A DNA stretch of 47,985 nucleotides, from contig CAMKAM010000001.1 of NCBI GenBank assembly GCA_946410475.1, forward strand, positions 1 to 47,985, read 5' to 3'. Position 1 is the stretch's first letter. Every line of letters starts with the position of its first letter. The translations under genes were made by a program, and so were the position numbers. Positions 38,761 to 46,590 of the stretch are shown piece after piece. Source of the stretch: an uncultured Bacillota bacterium (GTDB lineage: Bacteria > Bacillota > Clostridia > Peptostreptococcales > Anaerovoracaceae). The notes under the pieces are model-generated. The model saw nothing but the letters and a program-made list of their open reading frames with translations, was not told where the DNA came from and did no database searches.

Positions 38761-40512
38761 ATGACTAGACAGAATCTTGAGGAGGTGCTTTCGGGAAGGA
38801 TACCGCTTCCCGCATGCGTAGTAGACGCGAACGGCAAGATCTCCGGGGTGAGCCCGAAGATCGGCGAGGTGTTCCTGTACGATTCGCTTACGGGGACCGA
38901 CTTTTTCGTACTCACAGGCATCTCGAAAGAACAGCTGAAGGATACCGCAAGGGACGGAGGGGATCTCACCCTGCGCTCACGCGACAAATCATTCAAGATA
39001 AACGTATCGTTCATGGACGAAGACGGAGATATGCTCCTGTTCTTCACGGACATGACGGAGCTTGCGGCGATGACGGCGCGCTACAAAAAGGAGCAGCCGT
39101 GCTTTGCCGTGGTCGCGGTCGACAACTACGACGAGCTCGTAGCGAGCACGGCCGATGAGAACCGTCAGTCCGTAATGACACAGATCGACAAGTGCGTCAG
39201 GAACTGGGGCGCGTCGATCGAGGCCTCCGTGACGCGGTACAATTCGCATTCGTATCTTCTCATATTCGAGAGGAGCTACTTCGACCAGCAGGAGAGGAGC
39301 CGCTTCCCCGTGCTCGACGAAGTCAGGGAGATAGATACGGACGGGGACTTCCCGATCACCTTGTCGATCGGCATAGGGATCGGGGGACAGAGTCCGCTCG
39401 ACAATGACGACAGCGCCTGTGAGGCTCTCGACCTCGCTCTCGCCAGAGGCGGCGACCAGGCTGTAGTCAAAGAAGGCGACCACATCAGCTTTTACGGCGG
39501 AAGGACGCAGACTGTCGAGAAGGGAAACAAAGGAAAATCGAGGATAATAGGGCACGCGCTGTGCAGGCTCATCGACGCGGCATCGAACATCCTCATCATG
39601 GGTCACAGAGACCCGGATATGGATGCGTTCGGAGCGGCGCTGGGAATGTACCGCCTCGCGAAGCCCAGAAACAAAAATACATATGTCGTTGTAAACAAAT
39701 ACAATGATGCCCTCAGTGTGATATATAAAGCCGCCGAGACGACCGGCGAATATGATATAGTCAAGAACCAGAGGGCAAAAGCCATCGTGGACAAGGATAC
39801 TCTGGTGATAGTGGTCGATACACACCGGCCCAGCATCTGCGAGTGTCCGGAGCTGCTGCTCCTTGCGGGCAACATCGCTGTGATAGACCATCACAGGAAG
39901 GGCGGCGAGTTCATACACAACCCGACGCTCGCTTATGCAGAGCCGTACGCATCGTCGGCTTCGGAGCTCGTGACGGAGATACTCCAGTACACGATCGAAA
40001 GAAGATTCCTCAAGAAGATAGAGGCGGAGGCGCTGCTCGCAGGCATGATGGTGGACACGAACAGGTTCTCCGTCAAGACGGGGGTCAGGACCTTTGAGGC
40101 CGCCGCATGGCTGAAGAGAGCGGGCGCAGACATCGCTGATGTCAAGAAGTTCTTCCAGGGAGACAGGGAAACTGTTCGGCTGAGGGCCCGCGGGATAATG
40201 CAGGCGGAGTTCACGGAGAACGGAGTGGCTTACTCCATCTGTGAGGGAGAGAACGAGAACGCACAGATCATCAATTCGCAGATCGCAGACGAACTACTGA
40301 CGGTACGCGGAGTCAAGGCAAGCTTCGTCGCCGGAGTCAACGACCACGGCCAGACGGTCGTCAGCGCAAGGTCGATCGGCGACATCAACGTGCAGACGAT
40401 AATGGAAGCCTTTGGAGGCGGCGGTCACATGAACACGGCCGGCGCACAGCTGGAGATAACTCCTGAAGAGGCTATAGAAAAAATAAAGAAGATCGCGGAG
40501 AAAGAACTATGA
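38761..40512 (+). CDS. gdpP: GdpP-type cyclic-di-AMP phosphodiesterase without membrane helices
   Basis: The 583-residue protein has a PAS-like N-terminal part (PACVVDANGKISGVSPKIGE), a degenerate GGDEF-like region, and the DHH/DHHA1 catalytic half. That half has HRDPDMDAFGA (His282, Asp284-Asp288), VVDTHRP, DHHRKGG (Asp376-His378) and GGGGHMNTAGA at the end. GdpP hydrolyses c-di-AMP, controlling potassium and wall homeostasis. Usual GdpP (about 650 aa) begins with two membrane helices; here an in-frame TAA 9 bp upstream excludes an extension, so it is probably cytosolic. Its stop overlaps the rplI start (ATGA). Confidence 0.9.
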   Translation: MTRQNLEEVLSGRIPLPACVVDANGKISGVSPKIGEVFLYDSLTGTDFFVLTGISKEQLKDTARDGGDLTLRSRDKSFKINVSFMDEDGDMLLFFTDMTELAAMTARYKKEQPCFAVVAVDNYDELVASTADENRQSVMTQIDKCVRNWGASIEASVTRYNSHSYLLIFERSYFDQQERSRFPVLDEVREIDTDGDFPITLSIGIGIGGQSPLDNDDSACEALDLALARGGDQAVVKEGDHISFYGGRTQTVEKGNKGKSRIIGHALCRLIDAASNILIMGHRDPDMDAFGAALGMYRLAKPRNKNTYVVVNKYNDALSVIYKAAETTGEYDIVKNQRAKAIVDKDTLVIVVDTHRPSICECPELLLLAGNIAVIDHHRKGGEFIHNPTLAYAEPYASSASELVTEILQYTIERRFLKKIEAEALLAGMMVDTNRFSVKTGVRTFEAAAWLKRAGADIADVKKFFQGDRETVRLRARGIMQAEFTENGVAYSICEGENENAQIINSQIADELLTVRGVKASFVAGVNDHGQTVVSARSIGDINVQTIMEAFGGGGHMNTAGAQLEITPEEAIEKIKKIAEKEL

Positions 40513-40952
40513 AAGTCATATTACTGAAAGACGTTAAGGGATCCGGCAAGGCCGGAGATATCGTGAAGGTCAGCGACGGATACGCAAGGAACATGCTGAT
40601 CCCGAAGGGCCTCGCAAAGGAAGCGACACAGGGCAACATCAAAACTCTGGAAAAGCAGAAGGAAAAGATGGCTGAGAAATTCGCAGCGGACAAGAAGGCC
40701 GCTGAGGAGCTCGCTGAAAAGATGGAGACGCTCACAGTAGATATCGTGACTAAGGGCGGAGAAGGCGGAAGGCTGTTCGGTTCCGTTACGAGCAAAGATA
40801 TCGCTGATGCTCTGAAAGAACAGCATGGCATCGAAGTCGACAAGAAAAAGGTCGTACTTGACAATCCGATCAAAGAGGTCGGCGTGAAGGAAGTCACGGT
40901 CAAGCTTTTCCAGGAAGTAAGCGCCAAGCTGAAGGTAAACGTATCGGTATAG
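40509..40952 (+). CDS. rplI: 50S ribosomal protein L9
   Basis: The 147-residue protein has the L9 N-terminal lobe (MKVILLKDVKGSGKAGDIVKV, read as two parts) with SDGYARNMLIPKGLA, and a C-terminal lobe with GGEGGRLFGSVTSKDIADAL. It lies between gdpP and dnaB, a common Firmicutes order, and overlaps gdpP by 4 bp. Confidence 0.96.
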   Translation: MKVILLKDVKGSGKAGDIVKVSDGYARNMLIPKGLAKEATQGNIKTLEKQKEKMAEKFAADKKAAEELAEKMETLTVDIVTKGGEGGRLFGSVTSKDIADALKEQHGIEVDKKKVVLDNPIKEVGVKEVTVKLFQEVSAKLKVNVSV

Positions 40953-40968
40953 AGCCGGAGGACATATC

Positions 40969-42285
40969 ATGGAAGGAAGAGTGCCGCCGAAAAACGAGGA
41001 GGCTGAACGCTCCTGCCTGGGAGCGTGCATGCTCGATGAGAGCGCCCTCTACGAAGTTGCGGGCGTCGTAAAGGCAGACGATTTCTACAACAGGAACCAC
41101 GCGGAGATATTTGAAGCGATAATGGGGCTGTACCGCAAGAACGCCCCCGTCGATTCCCTGACGGTGTCGGACGAACTGAAAAAAAGAGGATCGCTCGACA
41201 TGGTCGGAGGAAGGGCTTACGTCGCTTCGCTCTCTTCTGATGTCCCGCTGACATCCAACGCCGGAGAGTACGCGAGGATAGTATCGGAAAAGGCCGATCT
41301 CAGGCGTCTCATCTCGACAGCGGACGATATCGCCGCGAAGAGCTACGCCGAGGGCGTAGAGGCGGACAAGATGCTCGACTACGCGGAGCAGAGCATATTC
41401 GAGATCGCGCAGGGAAAGCAGAGCAAGAACGTCGTGGGTCTCAGCGACATACTCCTCGAGAGCATGGAGCAGATCAGTGAGAGGTCAAAGATGAAGGGCG
41501 ACGTCATTGGCGTTCCGACCGGCTTCATCGATCTGGACAGGCAGACGACGGGCCTTCAGAAATCCGATCTCATCATTCTTGCGGCGAGACCGTCGATGGG
41601 AAAGACAGCCTTTTCGCTGTGCGTGGCGAGGAACGCCGCCGCGAAGGGTTACAATGTAATGATATTCAGTCTGGAGATGGCGAAGGAGCAGCTTACTCAG
41701 AGACTCATCTCGCTCGAAGCGATGATCGACGCGCAGAAGCTGCGTACGGGCGATCTCGTCCCGGAGGACTGGAAGGAGATATCCAAGGCAGCCGATTCGC
41801 TGAACAGCATGGGGATATACATCGACGACACCGTATCGATATCGGTGACTGAGATGAAGAACAAGTGCAGGCGCCTCAAGGAGCAGAAGGGGCTCGACCT
41901 CATCATCATAGACTATCTGCAGCTGATGCAGCTGGGGACGGCTTCGGAGAGCAGGCAGCAGGAGATCGCGACGATATCCAGGATGCTCAAGCAGATGGCC
42001 AGGGAGCTCGAATGCCCGGTCATAGCTCTTTCGCAGCTTTCGAGAAACCCGGAGGGAAGAGGTAAGACAGACCACAGGCCCGTGCTTGCCGACATCAGAG
42101 ACTCCGGCGCCATAGAGCAGGATGCTGACGTCGTCCTGTTCCTGTATAGGGATGAGGTCTACAATCCCGAGACCGAAAATCCGGGAGAATGCGAAGTCAT
42201 CATAGCGAAACAGAGAAACGGCCCGATAGGACCGGTCTACGTCAGATGGCTCGCGAAATATACGAAGTTCGTAAACAAGTCATAG
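40969..42285 (+). CDS. dnaB: Replicative DNA helicase DnaB (DnaC in Bacillus naming)
   Basis: The 438-residue helicase has the N-terminal collar domain (RVPPKNEEAERSCLGACML) and the RecA-like domain with Walker A ARPSMGKTAF near residue 206, FSLEMAKEQL, Walker B LIIIDYLQLM, and the arginine-finger stretch near the end. It unwinds DNA at the fork. The DnaD-like protein that should help load it follows 9 bp later. Confidence 0.96.
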   Translation: MEGRVPPKNEEAERSCLGACMLDESALYEVAGVVKADDFYNRNHAEIFEAIMGLYRKNAPVDSLTVSDELKKRGSLDMVGGRAYVASLSSDVPLTSNAGEYARIVSEKADLRRLISTADDIAAKSYAEGVEADKMLDYAEQSIFEIAQGKQSKNVVGLSDILLESMEQISERSKMKGDVIGVPTGFIDLDRQTTGLQKSDLIILAARPSMGKTAFSLCVARNAAAKGYNVMIFSLEMAKEQLTQRLISLEAMIDAQKLRTGDLVPEDWKEISKAADSLNSMGIYIDDTVSISVTEMKNKCRRLKEQKGLDLIIIDYLQLMQLGTASESRQQEIATISRMLKQMARELECPVIALSQLSRNPEGRGKTDHRPVLADIRDSGAIEQDADVVLFLYRDEVYNPETENPGECEVIIAKQRNGPIGPVYVRWLAKYTKFVNKS

Positions 42286-42294
42286 AGGTAAAAA

Positions 42295-43566
42295 GTGAAA
42301 CTGAAGATAAACAGACCCGAAACATACTATCTTTCGAACACACAGATAGAGAATATATTTCTGGGCGAGTACATGCCGGATGCACCTTGCGAATACGTCA
42401 AGGTGTATTTGCTCGCATTGATGTACGCGCAGTCGACGGGCGAGATCGAAGCTGAGACTCTTGCGGCGGATCTCGGCATAAAAGCCGCCGAGGTGGATGA
42501 AGCATGGGATTACTGGCAGAGCCAGGGTCTGGTCAGGAAAACAGATGAAGGCATCGTCTTCCTTTCGCTGAAGGAGGATCTATACGGAAACCCGAAGAGC
42601 CGCCGGGAGGCCGCTTCTGCCCCGGCGCAGGGCAGCGCTGCAGGAACAGCAGGTCACCGCAGCGGTGCAAGGGCCGTATCGCCCGTGAAGACGTCGCGTC
42701 AGCAGCGGATCCAGACGATGTTCGATGAGATCGAGCACGTAACGAAGTCGCTCCTGGGAGGATCGCAGCTCGAGACCATCCTCGGATGGATCGAGGAATC
42801 GGGAGTGGAGCCGGAACTGATCAGCTCTGCTTTTGCTTACAGCGTCGAGAGAGGCAAGACCAACATCAGATACGTCGAGGCGGTAGTCAGGAACTGGGCC
42901 CTCGAGGGACTGAAGACGAAGGAAGACGTCGCAGAGTATCTCGAACAGATGGACCAGAGGCACTATACGGTAAGGCGCGTCATGAAGGCGCTGGGTTTCA
43001 CGAACCGCAACCCGTCCGAGGAAGAAAGGAGACTGATCCTTTCGTGGACTGACGAGCTGGGGTGCACGATGGATGAGATCCTTGACGCATGTTCGAAGAC
43101 GAGCGGGATCTCAAACCCGAATATCAACTACGTCAACAGCGTCATCAGGAACCGCAAGGCGGAAGAGAACGGAACGAAGCCCGTGGCGGGCAATGTCGTG
43201 ACGGCTTACTACGACCGCCTGAGAGAAAAGGCCGAGGCCGAGGCAGCCGAAAGACGGCAGGAGATCTACAGCAAAATACCGAGGATCGAGGAGATCGACA
43301 ACGGTCTTGTCGAAAACAACGTCGAACTGACGAAGATGCTGATGTCAGGCGGAAGGCAGAACACGGACCGCCTGCGTTTCAAGATCTCAGAGCTTGAAAA
43401 AGAAAGAGCCCGGCTCCTTACTGAGAACCGGGTCCCGATAGACTATATGGATGCGAGATATCACTGCGCGCTGTGCGGTGATACCGGGATAACGCGTGAC
43501 GGCGGAGTGTGCCGCTGCTATGAAGAGGTCAGCCGCGCTGCCGCTAAAGAGCACGCGGGGAGATAA
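42295..43566 (+). CDS. DnaD-like primosome protein fused to a DnaC-type N-terminal zinc region
   Basis: This 423-residue protein starts with GTG (AGAGGT upstream). Residues 1-95 are a winged-helix DnaD N-terminal domain (GEIEAETLAADLGI). Two DnaD/DnaB-2 helical repeats cover about 140-215 and 225-285 (IRYVEAVVRNWALEG and INYVNSVIRNRKAE). From about residue 323, EIYSKIPRIEEID and a CX2C...CXC cluster (Cys391, 394, 406, 408) match the N-terminus of DnaC/DnaI helicase loaders, which normally continue into an AAA+ ATPase. Here the protein ends and a convergent gene begins 6 bp later. It may load or tether DnaB without an ATPase, or a separate loader may be encoded elsewhere. Confidence 0.8.
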   Translation: MKLKINRPETYYLSNTQIENIFLGEYMPDAPCEYVKVYLLALMYAQSTGEIEAETLAADLGIKAAEVDEAWDYWQSQGLVRKTDEGIVFLSLKEDLYGNPKSRREAASAPAQGSAAGTAGHRSGARAVSPVKTSRQQRIQTMFDEIEHVTKSLLGGSQLETILGWIEESGVEPELISSAFAYSVERGKTNIRYVEAVVRNWALEGLKTKEDVAEYLEQMDQRHYTVRRVMKALGFTNRNPSEEERRLILSWTDELGCTMDEILDACSKTSGISNPNINYVNSVIRNRKAEENGTKPVAGNVVTAYYDRLREKAEAEAAERRQEIYSKIPRIEEIDNGLVENNVELTKMLMSGGRQNTDRLRFKISELEKERARLLTENRVPIDYMDARYHCALCGDTGITRDGGVCRCYEEVSRAAAKEHAGR

Positions 43567-43572
43567 CCTCTG

Positions 43573-44316
43573 TCAGTCCCAATCCGAATATACGATGCAG
43601 AAGACCTTTTCCGGGTCGTCCGCGTCGACGAAAGTGCTGTAAACTTTGTTGCCGTAGCGGCGGCAGATGTCCATGACTCTGTCTCCTCTGCGGCATTCTT
43701 TTTTATATGTGATCCGAAGTTCGGAGGGGTCGCCGTTGTCGTAAAGATCGTCCGGGATCGAATCGATCGCCCAGTCGATGTAGATAGCGTTGTTGACGTG
43801 GCCGTTAGTATCAGTGTCGCGCCTCTTGACCGTGAACGTGTCGCGCGAGACCTCCTCTGCCTCTTCCGGAATGGTGATCTTGTATTCAGCCTCGGCGACG
43901 TCGCGTCCGCCCTCGATGGAGTAGGAACTGAAAAAGTCAGGGTCGAGCTTTGCCGGGCGCCTTCTGTCGATATCCATGACGACCCATCTTGAGGAGGCAT
44001 AAGCCAGCTCGTTTCCTTCGGAGTCACACAGGCAGAAATCCCTGTCCGCCTGAGCCCTTCTGTAGCCCGCCGCCCATGTGTGGGCAGTGACCTGTTCGTT
44101 GTCGCGGGGAAGCTCCTTGATCTTGATCTGATAATGCAGAAGGATCCAGCCTCTGTGCTGGTCCATCAGCTTTTCCACCGGCCAGCCCGCCGCGTCGGAG
44201 TGAGCGACTGCGAGGCTCTGGAAATAGTTGGCCAGTCCCGAGATCTTCAGTGTTCCTTTGCCGCTGATCTCCGAGTAAGCGACGTTGAATGTATGATTGA
44301 ATGTGTTGTTTCCCAT
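43573..44316 (-). CDS. Acyl-ACP thioesterase (FatA/FatB family)
   Basis: This 247-residue double hot-dog protein has the catalytic-region motif DTNGHVNNAIYIDW (Asn and His ligands) and the N-terminal hot-dog part with YFQSLAVAHSDAAG. It releases fatty acids from acyl-ACP. It is convergent with the dnaD-like gene (6 bp apart). GGAG lies 13 bp before ATG, a loose spacing. Confidence 0.9.
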   Translation of the reverse strand: MGNNTFNHTFNVAYSEISGKGTLKISGLANYFQSLAVAHSDAAGWPVEKLMDQHRGWILLHYQIKIKELPRDNEQVTAHTWAAGYRRAQADRDFCLCDSEGNELAYASSRWVVMDIDRRRPAKLDPDFFSSYSIEGGRDVAEAEYKITIPEEAEEVSRDTFTVKRRDTDTNGHVNNAIYIDWAIDSIPDDLYDNGDPSELRITYKKECRRGDRVMDICRRYGNKVYSTFVDADDPEKVFCIVYSDWD

Positions 44317-44479
44317 ATCGTCAGTGTGCTCCTTGCTGTAGTCTTGCCTTTTGCTTATTCACGGATAGTATTTTAATACCCATGGGGCGGATATGCAAAG
44401 GAAAATCGATGGATTTGGTCGACAAAATGTTCGCTAAGGGGTCCGCGCCTTTTCTTACATGGGTGCGGGCCGCGAAAAG

Positions 44480-44508
44480 TGGTTATATGTTACAAATTAT
44501 GATATAAT
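44480..44508 (+). promoter_or_regulatory. Candidate promoter of divIC-rnmV-rsmA
   Basis: TATAAT (44503-44508) has the weak -35 TGGTTA (44480-44485) 17 bp upstream. The leader to the divIC ATG would be about 75 nt. Nothing else is evident in the 275-bp gap between the thioesterase and divIC. Confidence 0.5.
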
Positions 44509-44591
44509 ACAAGTTCGAAAAAAAGCGACCGTTTCAGACGAAAACTGTCGGCGCAGGGGAAAGAACAGGATAGATATAACAGATAGCAGAT

Positions 44592-45104
44592 ATGGCATTA
44601 TTCAAAAAGAAAAAAAGAAGAAGACGCTCCGCAAGGCGGCAGGATCCCAATGTGATCAATCTTGAAAAAGAACGCCGTGCGCGGGAACTCGACGAAGAGC
44701 TTTCAAAACAATATGAAGAGCCCGTCGAGATCAGCGAACGAACCGAAGCTTCGATGAGACGCCGCCGCCGGCAGAGAAGACGCAGGCGTACGGTATATAT
44801 CGTCGTCATCGTTGTGCTGCTCGCGATCACAGCGTGGATGGCAAGGAGCGTGGTCGAGCTGAAGATGGAGCAGAAAGAACTGGAAGCCAAACAGCAGCAG
44901 CTCGAGCAGAGAAAAGAAGAACTCAAAGAAAAGAAGAAGAAGATAAACGACAAGGACTATATCGAAGAACAGGCAAGGCAGCAGCTGAAGATGATAAAAC
45001 CGGGAGAGATACTGTATGTGGTCCCGGGTGAGAACGGCGCGGACACTGAAGGCGGAGCTAAAGATGATCAGACCGTCACGGATGATCAGGAAAGCGGAGA
45101 GTAA
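44592..45104 (+). CDS. Septum formation initiator, DivIC/FtsL-like
   Basis: This 170-residue bitopic protein has a very basic cytoplasmic part (KKKKRRRR and MRRRRRQRRRRR), one membrane helix at about 67-85, a coiled coil (about 90-120, EQKELEAKQQQLEQRKEELK read in part) and a short conserved end region DYIEEQARQQLKMIKPGE that marks the DivIC/FtsL class. It joins FtsB/FtsL-type partners in the divisome. The C-terminal tail is acidic and probably disordered. Confidence 0.85.
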   Translation: MALFKKKKRRRRSARRQDPNVINLEKERRARELDEELSKQYEEPVEISERTEASMRRRRRQRRRRRTVYIVVIVVLLAITAWMARSVVELKMEQKELEAKQQQLEQRKEELKEKKKKINDKDYIEEQARQQLKMIKPGEILYVVPGENGADTEGGAKDDQTVTDDQESGE

Positions 45105-45145
45105 GCGACCCGGCCGATAAGGCTGCAGCGGACAGCGGCAGATAG

Positions 45146-45706
45146 ATGGACAGTATGGAACGAATAAAAGAAGTGATAGTCGTCGAGGGAAGAGATGACA
45201 TCGACGCGGTCGGAAAGGCGGTAGACGCGGATATAGTAGCTACCCATGGATTCGGCATAGCGAAGGAGACATGGGACGTGCTGGAGTCGGCTTACGAGAA
45301 GAAGGGCCTCATCATCTTCACGGACCCGGACCACGCAGGCGAGGGAATCAGGAAGAGGCTCACGGAGAGGTTCCCGGGCTCGAAGCAGGCTTACCTCGAC
45401 AGACCGTCAGCAGAGAAAAAAGGGGACATCGGGATAGAGAACGCCTCGCCGGAAGACATACGGGAGGCGCTTTCAAAGGCCCATGCGAGCGTCTGTGAAG
45501 ACGACGGCCCCGGATATACGAATGCAGATATGAAGGCCTGGCACCTGGTCGGGGCGGCTGACGCCGCGTCGAGAAGAGAAAGGCTGGGAAAGGCGCTCGG
45601 CATAGGGAATGCGAACGCGAAGGCTTTTCTGAGGAAACTGAACGGCTTTGGGATCGGAAGAGATGAGATCGAGGAAGCCGTCAGAAAGATCGAGGCGGAT
45701 ATATGA
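45146..45706 (+). CDS. rnmV: Ribonuclease M5
   Basis: The 186-residue protein has a Toprim domain with VVEGRDDIDAV near residue 11 and the FTDPDHAGEGIR acidic motif near residue 57, plus a C-terminal part with GIGNANAKAFLRKLN. RNase M5 matures 5S rRNA. It is followed by rsmA, with ATGA overlap, the standard pairing in Firmicutes. Confidence 0.95.
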   Translation: MDSMERIKEVIVVEGRDDIDAVGKAVDADIVATHGFGIAKETWDVLESAYEKKGLIIFTDPDHAGEGIRKRLTERFPGSKQAYLDRPSAEKKGDIGIENASPEDIREALSKAHASVCEDDGPGYTNADMKAWHLVGAADAASRRERLGKALGIGNANAKAFLRKLNGFGIGRDEIEEAVRKIEADI

Positions 45707-46590
45707 GCAAATCAGGCAGCAGGCCGAAGGGCGGCCGCAAGGGCGGCCCGAAAGGCGGGCAGTACAGAGCGAAAAAGAGGCTGGGACAGAACTTCCTTGC
45801 CGATCGCGGCGTGATAGAAGATATCGTTGCCGGGTCCGGAACGGGAGAGGACGATCTCGTGATAGAGATAGGTCCAGGCATGGGTGCGCTTACCGAACCG
45901 GCGGCGAAGGCGGCGAGGAGGCTGGTCGCGATCGAACTCGACAGCGATCTCGTTCCGGGTCTTAAGGCGAGGTTCGCACTGGACAGCTCTGTGGAGATAA
46001 TAGAAGGAGATATACTCGAGACGGATCTTTGCGCACTGATCGAAGAGCAGAGGGCGAAGGATCCCGGGATAGATAAGGTGCGCGTGATGGGCAACCTGCC
46101 GTATTACATCACGACGCCGATAATAATGAAGCTTCTCGAAGACGAGGTGCCGGCGGCTTCCATCACGATAATGATGCAGAAAGAGGTCGCGGAACGGATC
46201 ATGGCAGAGCCCGGCGGTAAAGATTACGGTGCGCTGAGCATAGCGTGTCAGTATCACTGCAGGGTAAGCGAAGTATGCGACGCGCCCGCTGAGGCGTTCC
46301 GCCCGCAGCCGAAGGTCGACTCAAAAGTGCTTCGGCTGGACCTCAGAGAGGAAAAGGCGGTGAGCCCGAAGGACGAAAAACTGTTTTTCGATGTCGTTAA
46401 GGCGGGCTTCTCGCAGAGGAGAAAGACATTGTCGAACTGTCTGGCATCGCTGTGCGCTGATGCGGACAATGCAAAGCAGGCCGCTGCCGGGATGCTGGAA
46501 CAGGCCGGCATCGATCCTGCGAGAAGGGCAGAGACCCTGACCATGGAAGAATTCGCAAGACTCGCAGACACTTTTGCGGAGACGAGATAA
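45703..46590 (+). CDS. rsmA: 16S rRNA dimethyladenosine methyltransferase RsmA (KsgA)
   Basis: This 295-residue protein has KKRLGQNFLAD, the SAM-binding IEIGPGMGALT and the catalytic NLPYYITTPI. An unusual basic glycine-rich N-terminus (GSRPKGGRKGGPKGGQ) of about 20 residues precedes the core. It dimethylates A1518 and A1519 of 16S rRNA. It overlaps rnmV by 4 bp and the next gene by one base (TAATG). Confidence 0.95.
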   Translation: MSKSGSRPKGGRKGGPKGGQYRAKKRLGQNFLADRGVIEDIVAGSGTGEDDLVIEIGPGMGALTEPAAKAARRLVAIELDSDLVPGLKARFALDSSVEIIEGDILETDLCALIEEQRAKDPGIDKVRVMGNLPYYITTPIIMKLLEDEVPAASITIMMQKEVAERIMAEPGGKDYGALSIACQYHCRVSEVCDAPAEAFRPQPKVDSKVLRLDLREEKAVSPKDEKLFFDVVKAGFSQRRKTLSNCLASLCADADNAKQAAAGMLEQAGIDPARRAETLTMEEFARLADTFAETR

